Shown here: in pieces, positions 36,282 through 43,545 of the stretch | How positions within the stretch are numbered: the first letter of the stretch is position 1 | Layout of the letters: every line of letters begins with the position of its first letter | Origin: Gaiellasilicea sp037721555 | Lineage (GTDB): Bacteria; Actinomycetota; Thermoleophilia; Gaiellales; Gaiellaceae | Length of the DNA: 64,000 nucleotides | NCBI GenBank assembly: GCA_037721555.1 | Contig: JBBJOI010000014.1 | Coordinates: 1-64,000, forward strand | Direction of reading: 5' to 3' | Program-made: the position numbers and the translations under genes | Notes under the pieces: model-generated | What the model was told of the DNA's origin: nothing | What the model saw: only the letters and a program-made list of their open reading frames with translations | Databases searched by the model: none

Positions 36282-36508
36282 GGCAACATAAACAGTCATT
36301 TGCAGGTGCTTTGAGAGCGGGAGCGACGGGACTCGAACCCGCGACCTCCGGCGTGACAGGCATGTTCCACGGATGCCACGAGTGGCGACGATTGGCGACG
36401 ATTGGCGTGCAATCGCTCTATCCATGCGGCTCTGCCGGCCTCGTCGGCCGATTTGTGCACGATTGCGTAGGCCCGATTTCGGACGTTTGCTGCCCTTCTG
36501 CTGCCCGA
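36282..36508 (-). repeat. attachment-like repeat, copy 8 (tRNA-Asp 3' half 36318-36361)
   Basis: A type-A unit with three rather than two GACGATTGGC-like blocks (36385-36412), then CAATCGCTCTATCCATGCGG and CGTTTGCTGCCC...CTGCCCG. An inverted GCAGCAAACGATGA sits at 36239, as beside copy 4. The gap from 36092 to 36650 has no gene. Confidence 0.85.
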
Positions 36509-36650
36509 GCTCCGCTCAAGGGTGGTGGGTGTCGGCCTGCAACGACAGTCCATGAGTGGCGTGCCAACATGCGGTTCCGCCTGCCGATCGTCGGCCCGTC
36601 GAAGGGATCGCAGTCTGGCCGCCTACAATCGAGGTCCAGCGCGAGGAGGG

Positions 36651-39434
36651 GTGTTGGCGGGCCCGATATTCGGTCGCGAACCGGAACTCGATGTGATCGG
36701 GCGCTTTCTGGATCGGATGGCGCTGGATTCAGCGGCGCTCGTGATCGAAGGCGACGCAGGAATCGGCAAGACGACCCTTTGGCTCGAGGCGATTGCCGCG
36801 GGCGAAGCGCGTTCGTACAAGGTGCTTCGAGCCCAACCGACAGAGCGCGAGGCACAGCTTTCCTATGGTGCGCTTGCGGACCTGGTGGGCGCCGTCTTCG
36901 AGGGAACGCGGGGCGCGCTGCCGGCTCCGCAGGAGCGCGCGCTTGCGGCGGCCTTGCTGCTCGCCGATCTCGAGGAGCCCGCTGATCCGCGGACGACGGC
37001 CACGGCGCTCGTTGGAATCCTGACGGCGCTTGCGGCCGAGCAACCGGTGCTCGTCGCGGTCGACGACGTGCAGTGGCTTGACCCGGCATCAGAGCGCGCA
37101 CTGGTGTTTGCGGCGCGCCGGCTGCCTTCGCGGATTGGCTTGCTCCTGACGCTGCGGGGTGAAGTCGGCGGCGCGGCGCCGCTCGAGCTTGATCGCGCCC
37201 TGGCGGAGGATCGGCTGGAGCGCGTCGCCCCGGGACCGCTCTCACTGGCTGCGCTGCATCACCTGCTCAGCGGCCGGCTCGGCATGTCGCTCGCCCGCCC
37301 GACGCTCGGTCGCCTCGCCGTTGCGTCCGGTGGCAATCCGTTCTTCGCGTTGGAAATCGGGCGGGCGCTGGCACGAGCAGGAGACGAGCACACGTACGAC
37401 GATCCGATGCCAGTGCCGACTGCGCTGCAGGAGCTCGTGGCGGCTCGTCTCCGCGCCCTGTCCGCCACGGCCAAGGAGGCTGTCCTCATCGCTGCCACGC
37501 TCTCGCGCCCGACGGTCACCGCAGTCGGACGTGCGTTAGCAGCACCAGAAACGGCAGTCGCGGCCCTGGCCGAGGCCGAGGGGGCCAACGTGCTCGTCAC
37601 GGAGCATGGACGTATCCGATTCACTCATCCGCTGCTGGCTTCTGCCGTCTACGGCTCCGTCTCGCAGGAGCAGCGGCGACAGCTGCATCGGCGTCTGGCA
37701 GAAGTGGTCGGCGACCGGGAGGAACGCGCACGTCATCTGGCGCTGAGCACGGATGAGGCTGACGCGGCGATCGCCGCAGAGCTCGAGCAATCAGCGCAGC
37801 AAGCGTCGCTACGAGGCGCGCAGGATGCCGCAGCCGAGTTGTTCGAGGCAGCCTGCCGCCTGACGCCGCCGGACCAACCGGATGCGCTTGCCCGGCGTTT
37901 GCGCGGTCAGACCGCTTCGCTGCTGGCGGTGGGCGGTCGGGTGGCCGCTCGACCGCTGGCCGAGCGCGCATTTGCGACGCCGGCTGGGGCCTCGGCGCGA
38001 GCGGAGGCATTGCTGTGCCTGGCGAGTATCGACTGGTTTGAGGGGGCGGCCAGTGATGCGAACGACCGGCTGGAGCAGGCGCTGACGACGGTGTCGGACG
38101 ACCACGAGCTCAGAGGCAGGATCTACGCGATGCTCGCCAGGTTCAACGTTCTCCGCGAACCGAAGCGGGCGGTGGAGCACGCGAAGGCGGCGCTACAGGT
38201 GCTGAGCGAGGAGCGAGAACCGGAGCTTGTCGCCTCGGCCCTGATCGACCAATTCTTCGCCGAGACGATGCTCGGGCGCCCGTCGCGGCGCGAGCTCTTC
38301 GAGCGTGGACTGGAGCTGGAGGCCCGAGCAGGAGTCGCCGACAAGCATCCCATTCCCCTGCTCTGGTTCCACTTCACCGACGATTTTGATGCCGCCAGGT
38401 CCCGTTTCGCCGAAGAGGACGAGCTGTACCGCGAGCTTGGGTGGGAATCCTCGCGAGCGGACAGATTGGGCCACCTCGCGCTCGCCGAGCTCCGCGCCGG
38501 TCAGTGGGCGTTGGCTGAACGGTACATCGAAGAGAGCTGTGCGCCCCTCGTACCGGCCGCGGCGCGAGGTCCTGTCGCGTTGCGGTTCGCGGCCCGGTCG
38601 CTCATCGACGCTCACTGCGGGCGCACCGGACGCGCCCGCGCCACGCTGCTGCCCCTGATCGAGCAGTTCGAGGCTGGGCAGCAGCTCTGGTGGGCGGCGT
38701 TGTCGCTTTCCACGCTCGGCTTCGTGGAGTTCGCGGCCGGGGACGACAGGGCGGCGGACGATGCTCTGACGAGGATGCGGGAGCTGGTCGATTCGATCGG
38801 CGCCAGGGAAGTCCCGCACGACCGGAGCGAGCCGTTTCACATCGAGTCCCTGCTCGCCCTCGGCGAGCTCGAGAGTGCCCGGGCCGTCCTAGAGCGGCTC
38901 GAGCAGCGGGGCCGCTCTTTCCCACGACTCTGGATCTCGACGACACTGCCGCGCGCGCGCGCGCTGGTGCTCGCGGCGGAAGGAGACATGTCTGGCGCAC
39001 TCTCTGAGATCGAGAAGCTCGATCTCAGCGCGGCGTCGAGGATCCCGTTCGAGCTCGGCCGGACGCTCCTCGTCAAGGGCCAGCTGCACCGTCGCGCGAA
39101 CCAAAAGCGCTTGGCCGCCGACGCCCTCCGGCAGGCGCTCGAGCTCTTCGAGCGGCTCGGCGCCCCCGTCTGGGCCGACCGTGCACGTGGTGAGCTGGCG
39201 CGCGTCGGTCTGCGCCACCGCTCGCCGCGCGAGCTGACGGCGACAGAGCTGCGCGTCGCCGAGCTCGCAGCCGGGGGATTGACGAACCGCGAGGTGGCGA
39301 CCGCCGCCTTCATGAGCCCGAAGACAGTCGAGGCCAACCTTTCGCGAATTTACCGCAAGCTCGGCATCCGCTCTCGTGCGGAGCTCGGCGCACGGATGGT
39401 GAGCAGAGAGAGGGAGGCAGGGGCCGAAACGTAG
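36651..39434 (+). CDS. AAA-type LuxR-family (LAL) transcriptional regulator
   Basis: About 927 aa. GAGGAGGGG lies directly before GTG 36651 and TTG 36654, either of which could start translation. The N-terminal ATPase has P-loop IEGDAGIGKTTLWLEAI, Walker B VAVDDVQWLDPASERALVF, and SGGNPFFALEIGRALARAG. A long TPR-like superhelix (about 380-840) precedes a C-terminal GerE/LuxR helix-turn-helix (LTATELRVAELAAGGLTNRE, MSPKTVEANLSRIYRKLGIR). LAL proteins are STAND-type ATP switches that activate genes when a ligand binds the helical part. It is intact, unlike the relative at 28169. The DUF4242 gene follows after a hairpin. Confidence 0.9.
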   Translation: MLAGPIFGREPELDVIGRFLDRMALDSAALVIEGDAGIGKTTLWLEAIAAGEARSYKVLRAQPTEREAQLSYGALADLVGAVFEGTRGALPAPQERALAAALLLADLEEPADPRTTATALVGILTALAAEQPVLVAVDDVQWLDPASERALVFAARRLPSRIGLLLTLRGEVGGAAPLELDRALAEDRLERVAPGPLSLAALHHLLSGRLGMSLARPTLGRLAVASGGNPFFALEIGRALARAGDEHTYDDPMPVPTALQELVAARLRALSATAKEAVLIAATLSRPTVTAVGRALAAPETAVAALAEAEGANVLVTEHGRIRFTHPLLASAVYGSVSQEQRRQLHRRLAEVVGDREERARHLALSTDEADAAIAAELEQSAQQASLRGAQDAAAELFEAACRLTPPDQPDALARRLRGQTASLLAVGGRVAARPLAERAFATPAGASARAEALLCLASIDWFEGAASDANDRLEQALTTVSDDHELRGRIYAMLARFNVLREPKRAVEHAKAALQVLSEEREPELVASALIDQFFAETMLGRPSRRELFERGLELEARAGVADKHPIPLLWFHFTDDFDAARSRFAEEDELYRELGWESSRADRLGHLALAELRAGQWALAERYIEESCAPLVPAAARGPVALRFAARSLIDAHCGRTGRARATLLPLIEQFEAGQQLWWAALSLSTLGFVEFAAGDDRAADDALTRMRELVDSIGAREVPHDRSEPFHIESLLALGELESARAVLERLEQRGRSFPRLWISTTLPRARALVLAAEGDMSGALSEIEKLDLSAASRIPFELGRTLLVKGQLHRRANQKRLAADALRQALELFERLGAPVWADRARGELARVGLRHRSPRELTATELRVAELAAGGLTNREVATAAFMSPKTVEANLSRIYRKLGIRSRAELGARMVSREREAGAET

Positions 39435-39439
39435 GGAAA

Positions 39440-39480
39440 GGCCCGACGTTTCGGCGGCGGCGGCGGCGTAGCGTCGGGCC
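39440..39480 (+). terminator. Hairpin between LuxR and DUF4242 genes
   Basis: GGCCCGACG (39440-39448) pairs with CGTCGGGCC (39472-39480), with a GGC-rich loop of 23 nt. It ends one base before the next ATG, so it could attenuate or set start access for the downstream gene rather than simply terminate. Confidence 0.5.
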
Positions 39481-39481
39481 C

Positions 39482-39772
39482 ATGGTACTTCGAGCGGTTG
39501 CAGGGACGCGACAGGCCTTCCTCGTCGAGCACTACCGGCCCGGCCTGGGCGTCGAGGCACTTCGACGCTGGGTCGCTCGCGTGCGCGCCACCGTCGCCGA
39601 GCTGGAACGTGAGGGGAAGCCGGTGCGCTTCCTTCGCTCGACGATCGTCCCGCGCGACGAGTCGTTTCTCTGCGTCATCGAAGCGGCCTCGGAGCAGCTG
39701 ATTCGTGAGGCCTACGCCCGTGCAGGCATTTCGTTCGAGCGGATCTCGACCGCCCTCACCGACGAGGACTAG
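39482..39772 (+). CDS. DUF4242 (SCO4226-like) small protein
   Basis: 96 aa. The pattern FLVEHYRPGLGVEALRRWVA, RFLRSTIVPRDESFLCVIEA and IREAYARAGISFERIS matches the small ferredoxin-like alpha/beta fold called DUF4242; a relative in Streptomyces is described as a nickel-binding protein. Metal binding here is not demonstrated. The gene lies 47 bp after the LuxR gene. A decayed copy of this junction is found at 41030-41330, so the two genes have moved or duplicated together. Confidence 0.72.
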   Translation: MVLRAVAGTRQAFLVEHYRPGLGVEALRRWVARVRATVAELEREGKPVRFLRSTIVPRDESFLCVIEAASEQLIREAYARAGISFERISTALTDED

Positions 39773-39818
39773 GCCCGATGCGGCCGACCGTCAACCCAAC
39801 CGCCGAAGGAGGTCGAAC

Positions 39819-40283
39819 ATGAAACAGAGGCTCCTACTCCTCACTGCTGCGCTCGCGGCGGTCGCAACACTCGTCGTGGTACCGATGACTTCGGCGTCGT
39901 CCGTCGACACCAAGCTGCAGATCGGCCAGAGCCTGCGCTTCGCGGGCGGGCCGGGCGCGTCGTCCGGCACGTTCGTCGCCTCGGGCGCGATCCGCGACTC
40001 GGGCACCGTGACATCACGTGCGGTGCTCACGCCGTTCGGGAACCAGGACGATGGAAGGCTGGAGGGAACCGAGACGTTCGTCGGCAGGCTCGGTACCTTC
40101 ACGACCGAGTTCAGCGGGATCGCGGGTCCGGTGGGCACACCGCACGTGGCCGGCAAGGGCACGTTCCGGATCGTCGATGGGACCGGCGCCTACGCCGAAC
40201 TCCGTGGACAGGGCACGTTCCTCGTCGTCGTCGACTTCTCGACACTTCAGGCAGTCCGTACCGACGAAGGCCAAGCCAACTAA
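39819..40283 (+). CDS. Secreted beta-barrel-like protein
   Basis: 154 aa. GAAGGAGG precedes the ATG at 39819. A signal peptide (LLLLTAALAAVATLVVVPMT) ends at SASS. The mature region is Gly/Thr-rich beta sequence with the blocks GTFVASGAIRDSGTVTSRAV, GTETFVGRLGTFTTEFSG and GTFRIVDGTGAYAELRGQGT, which resemble the allene-oxide-cyclase/dirigent-like barrel found in small secreted bacterial proteins. No active site is evident. A strong hairpin follows. Confidence 0.75.
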   Translation: MKQRLLLLTAALAAVATLVVVPMTSASSVDTKLQIGQSLRFAGGPGASSGTFVASGAIRDSGTVTSRAVLTPFGNQDDGRLEGTETFVGRLGTFTTEFSGIAGPVGTPHVAGKGTFRIVDGTGAYAELRGQGTFLVVVDFSTLQAVRTDEGQAN

Positions 40284-40300
40284 CCCGACGGCCCAAAGAG

Positions 40301-40328
40301 CAGAAGGCCCGCGTCCGCGGGCCTTCTG
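40301..40328 (+). terminator. Strong hairpin terminator
   Basis: CAGAAGGCCCGC-GTCC-GCGGGCCTTCTG is a perfect 12-bp stem with a 4-nt loop, 18 bp after the stop of the secreted barrel gene. Confidence 0.85.
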
Positions 40329-40356
40329 CGTCCGAGGGCACGGTACACAGAGAGGT

Positions 40357-40959
40357 GTGGTGGGAACTCTTCATCAGCGGTGGACAGGGTCGAGGTGGCG
40401 CTCACGCCTGTTTACGTGTGCGGCGCAGGCCGCACGTTCACTTGCTCTGGTCGTTCTCACGACGCTTGTTCTCGCCGGGGCAGCACAGGCCTACGAGCGG
40501 CCCGCGAAGCTGAACGAGGTCGCAGCGTCTTACTCGCTCGGCGTCGGCGAGATCCGCTGCCCCTCCCAACGCGAATGGGACGCCCAATTCGCCTCCTCGT
40601 TTGGTTACGCCTACACGAACATGCTCGACGATTACTCTGTGCTCTCGCCGCTCGTCTGCGCGGGCGCGCTCGGCGTCGCGAGTAACGATGTGCCTGACTG
40701 GCAGCAGGCACTCGGTGTCCTGGTCCTCGTGCACGAGGCGTTCCATCTGCGCCGCTGGCGGTGGCGTCGCAACGAAGGGAAAGTCGAGTGCCAGGCGATG
40801 GTCTACTTCAAGGAAGCGGCCGTCAGGCTCGGCGCGAGTTCCGAGCGCGCACACAGCCTGTACGTGTACGCGATGGCCCTGCACATGCACAAGATCAGCC
40901 TATTCCCGCAGTACCGAGACCGGGCTTGCAAGCTCCCGCTCTGGGCGCCTCCCCAATAG
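40357..40959 (+). CDS. Secreted putative HExxH zinc metallopeptidase
   Basis: About 200 aa from a GTG at 40357 (a second GTG follows at 40360). A long basic start precedes a signal helix (ARSLALVVLTTLVLAGAAQA). The mature part carries VLVLVHEAFHLRRWRWRRNE followed by GKVECQAMVYF. HEAFH is an HExxH zinc site and the Glu in GKVECQA, 14 residues after the second His, could be the third ligand, as in gluzincin-like peptidases. The four mature Cys (in EIRCPS, PLVCAG, VECQA, RACKL) could form two disulfides. Substrate unknown. It is last in the plus-strand series after the LuxR gene but has its own upstream terminator. Confidence 0.65.
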   Translation: MVGTLHQRWTGSRWRSRLFTCAAQAARSLALVVLTTLVLAGAAQAYERPAKLNEVAASYSLGVGEIRCPSQREWDAQFASSFGYAYTNMLDDYSVLSPLVCAGALGVASNDVPDWQQALGVLVLVHEAFHLRRWRWRRNEGKVECQAMVYFKEAAVRLGASSERAHSLYVYAMALHMHKISLFPQYRDRACKLPLWAPPQ

Positions 40960-41029
40960 TCGCGAGGCCAACTGGCGCTCAGCGGGTTCTCGGGTCGAGG
41001 GAGCCGACAGACAAGCGTGTCGCGCCCAC

Positions 41030-41330
41030 TACGAGTCGGTGCCGCCTTCGATGCAGCCCGACGATCTCGGCCTCAGGCAGCTCGAATTGCCGAGCGCCAT
41101 CCCGCAGCTGCTGACCGACCCCGACCGGCTCGAAGGAATTCACCGCAAGCTCGGTATCCGCTCTCACCCGAAGCTCGGCGTAACGATGGGGATACAGCGA
41201 GGGACGTCGGAACGAAAACGTAGGGAAACGCCCGACGTTTCGAATGCCACGCCGGCCTAACGTCCGGATCGTGGTACTTCGAGGCAATTGCAGAGGAACG
41301 GCAGACGTTCGTCGTCGAGCGTTGCACCGA
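41030..41330 (+). pseudogene. Decayed duplicate of the LuxR 3' end and DUF4242 5' end
   Basis: The stretch reads IHRKLGIRSHPKLGVTMG, matching IYRKLGIRSRAELGARMV at the end of the intact LuxR protein. It continues with ACGTAGGGAAACGCCCGACG, close to the intact junction ACGTAGGGAAAGGCCCGACG at 39429. Then comes GTGGTACTTCGAGGCAATTG versus ATGGTACTTCGAGCGGTTGC at the DUF4242 start. The upstream HTH is scrambled and the small gene is interrupted. This is a degenerate second copy of the 39.25-39.55 kb junction. Confidence 0.7.
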
Positions 41331-41582
41331 CGAGCCTCGACGACGCAACATTCTCCCACCGCGCGTGATCCTGTCGACGAGCGCCGCGAACGCGGTCCCG
41401 TCGCCAGCTTCCCGGCGCGGGAGCACGCTGTGATGGTCCGTCGGTGATGACCCGTTTGGTGCGCGAGGCCGTAGAGCGTGTAGATCGCAGGAAAGACCAG
41501 ATGTGCAGGGCATTATGCGCAAAAGCGCTCGCGCATGTTTGGGCCACCGTGGCCCAAACACCCGATGGTCGGCGCCTCTGTG

Positions 41583-41801
41583 GACAACACGAACTGCCCA
41601 TTTGCAGGGCTGTTCCGAACGGGAGCGACGGGACTCGAACCCGCGACCTCCGGCGTGACAGGCCGGTCAATCGCTTGCGGGGCTGGGCGGGGTTCGCCGG
41701 GTATTTCCCGCGAGAGCAGGTCTTTCCGTGGGTTTGCCCGCGGGCATTGGCGGGAGTTGGCGGGGGTTTCCGGCGACCTCCTGCGGGATCTGTGCGGGAT
41801 G
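41583..41801 (-). repeat. attachment-like repeat, copy 9, type B (tRNA-Asp 3' half 41620-41663)
   Basis: Left flank GACAACACGAACTGCCCATT and the tRNA-Asp 3' half on the minus strand are as elsewhere. The right arm is type B (GGCCGGTCAATCGC, GCGGGA/GGCGGG-rich blocks, CTGCGGGATCTGTGCGGGAT), shared with copy 6. It is the rightmost copy; the intact tRNA-Asp is not in the window. TTTGGGCCACCGTGGCCCAAA at about 41537-41557 is a near-perfect palindrome just to its left. From 41802 to 42151 there is no gene, only a tRNA-like scrap near 42090-42120. Confidence 0.8.
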
Positions 41802-42151
41802 GCGTGTTCGCGAAACTAGCAACGTGCGGGATGCTCGCGAGGCATCCAGTTTGCCGCGCCGGCTACCCGGAAGATGCTCGGCGTGTGGCCGGAGGCAGGT
41901 GCCCGTAAGCCGATCCTGTCTCCGTGGTAAGGATATGCCCTTACGTGGGATTGTCTGCGGAGCGTACTTCGTTGTCTTAACCGAACAGCTGGAGGTGACT
42001 CCAAGCGACTGGTGAGTTCTCGCGACACCCGCTCGAACGCAGCGAGATAACTAACAACATCCGGCTCGCAGCGGTCGATCTACGACGCTGTGGGGTGGCG
42101 GAGGTAGGCTCGAACCTGCACTCAGCGCGGGAGTGTGCTTTACTCAGTCGC

Positions 42152-42445
42152 ATGAGTCGTCTTGTCATAGGCAACAGAGCCCGCGTTCGAGTCCAACTGG
42201 ATCTTGCCGTCGAGGAAGTTGAGGCGCTTGACGACCTTAAGGCTCGTTGCGGGCTGCGCTCTCGAGCAGATGCCGTCCGCCTGTCGCTTGCGATGCTGGA
42301 GTGGATGAGAGAGCAGACGACGGTTGGGCGGCGAGTCGTCGCAGTCGGTGAGCGGGATGTCGTGTACTTGGCCGTGCCGGGCATGCGGCTGGAACGCGGT
42401 GGGCGACAACGTGTAACTACCAAGGAGGTCGATGGCGATGGCTGA
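42152..42445 (+). CDS. Ribbon-helix-helix DNA-binding protein
   Basis: About 97 aa. RVRVQLDLAVEEVEALDDLK, ARCGLRSRADAVRLSLAMLE and WMREQ have the strand-helix-helix pattern of MetJ/Arc-type repressors (antitoxin-like or plasmid-type regulators). The C-terminal part (RVVAVGERDVVYLAVPGMRL) could be a small effector or dimer strand. The frame is open from 42095, but ATG 42152 starts the family region. Its end overlaps the start of the next gene by 14 nt, so they are one operon. No toxin is recognisable alongside. Confidence 0.72.
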   Translation: MSRLVIGNRARVRVQLDLAVEEVEALDDLKARCGLRSRADAVRLSLAMLEWMREQTTVGRRVVAVGERDVVYLAVPGMRLERGGRQRVTTKEVDGDG

Positions 42446-42737
42446 GGAGAGTTCGAACTACTTCGGCACCTTCCTCGAGACGATGCAGTCGAAAGAGAGA
42501 ACGGGGGACACCGGCTCGGTGCCGATTACGCTGGTTCACGTCCTCGAGGAGCGTGGGCCCTTGTCAGTGACCGAGCTTCAAGCTGCGTTGCAGCTCGACA
42601 TCCTCAGTCTCTCGAAGGCATTGGAGACGATGACCGAGGCGCAACTCGTGCAGCTGTCTGGGTCAGCCGGCTCGGAGACGGTCTCTCTTACGCCGCAAGG
42701 CCACCGGCTCGCGGAGATGCAGTCGGCCTTTGCATAG
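42432..42737 (+). CDS. Small winged-helix protein
   Basis: 101 aa. AAGGAGG precedes the ATG, which lies inside the end of the RHH gene. The core ITLVHVLEERGPLSVTELQA, LQLDILSLSKALETMTEAQL and SETVSLTPQGHRLAEMQ is a MarR-like winged helix (helix-turn-helix plus wing) without long dimerisation helices. It is probably a small regulator that acts with the RHH partner. It is convergent with the membrane-protein gene 10 bp downstream. Confidence 0.7.
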   Translation: MAMAEESSNYFGTFLETMQSKERTGDTGSVPITLVHVLEERGPLSVTELQAALQLDILSLSKALETMTEAQLVQLSGSAGSETVSLTPQGHRLAEMQSAFA

Positions 42738-42747
42738 ACGCCGTTCA

Positions 42748-43410
42748 TCACGGCCGAGGATCGAGCCGGATCTCGTCACCAAGTGACGTGACGGCTCCCC
42801 GCAGCACCTGGCCGCCGACCACGTTCATCAACAGCAACCCCAGGAGGAGCACCTTCGCGGAGTCAGGCATGGCGGCGGTGCGGAGCGCCTCGACTTGCCG
42901 ACCTATCTGAGCCTGCACGTCCGGTTCGACGTTTTGCATCAATCCTAGTGCGAACGCAGGGAGCGATTGGTGCGCTTTCTCGAACGAGACGCTCGCCATC
43001 GCCTCTCCAACCAACGATGCGCGATCGTTTGCTCGACGGCGGTCGACGCCGCGGTCGGCGGCGCCGAGCGCGTTCTGGAGGAAAGTGCTTGGGCCGATTC
43101 CAACGTCCTGATCGCCTACGCGGACAATGAAGAGGGAGCTGCGGAAGAGGGCGATCGCGCCGAACCCCGCAACCAATGTCTGTGTCCAGCGAACGTCGGC
43201 GTCCGATGAGGCGCCATCGAGACCGAGCTTGAAGTCGAACGCCCGCACGATCGCGAGCGCGGCCAAGGATGCTCCGGCGTTCAAGGCGACATAGACAGCA
43301 GCGCTTCCAGTCAGTAGTGCCCGAACCGGCTCGTCGCGATAGCGGGACACGAGCTCGCCGCTTGCCACGATCGCGCCCAAGAGCCCCACGACGAGGTAGT
43401 ACCAGAACAT
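42748..43410 (-). CDS. Membrane protein of unknown function
   Basis: About 220 aa from ATG 43410. Hydrophobic segments are near residues 2-20 (WYYLVVGLLGAIVASGEL), 32-58 (ALLTGSAAVYVALNAGASLA), 80-100 (LVAGFGAIALFRSSLFIV) and weakly near the C terminus (KVLLLGLLLMNVVGGQVL). A cytoplasmic helical stretch (RRRANDRASLVGEAM) lies between. No family is recognised. It diverges from the patatin gene across 135 bp and may be its membrane partner. An in-frame start at 43533 would overlap that promoter. Confidence 0.6.
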   Translation of the reverse strand: MFWYYLVVGLLGAIVASGELVSRYRDEPVRALLTGSAAVYVALNAGASLAALAIVRAFDFKLGLDGASSDADVRWTQTLVAGFGAIALFRSSLFIVRVGDQDVGIGPSTFLQNALGAADRGVDRRRANDRASLVGEAMASVSFEKAHQSLPAFALGLMQNVEPDVQAQIGRQVEALRTAAMPDSAKVLLLGLLLMNVVGGQVLRGAVTSLGDEIRLDPRP

Positions 43411-43545
43411 TGGCTTGCTTCGGACTGTCTCACTCTGGAGTGTCCTCGTCAACGATAGGTGGCTTGCTTCCACGCACACTTGGGCATCTCTGAGTGATCC
43501 CAGCTCGTTGCAATCACTCTTACCGTCGCCCATACTCGCTTCGGC

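Noticed and set aside
13995..36412. CRISPR array suggested by repeated GACGATTGGC and same-orientation repeats
   Set aside because: The decamers are adjacent without spacers, the larger units are kilobases apart, and no cas genes are present.
4544..41663. Functional tRNA genes at the repeated CTGTCAC...GGGTTCGAGTCCC segments
   Set aside because: Only the 3' half from the anticodon loop onward is present in each copy; no 5' acceptor or D arm precedes it on the minus strand.
42090..42125. tRNA-like 3' end (GCAGGTTCGAGCCTACC on the minus strand)
   Set aside because: T stem is mispaired and there is no other tRNA arm; too short to call beyond chance or a decayed scrap.
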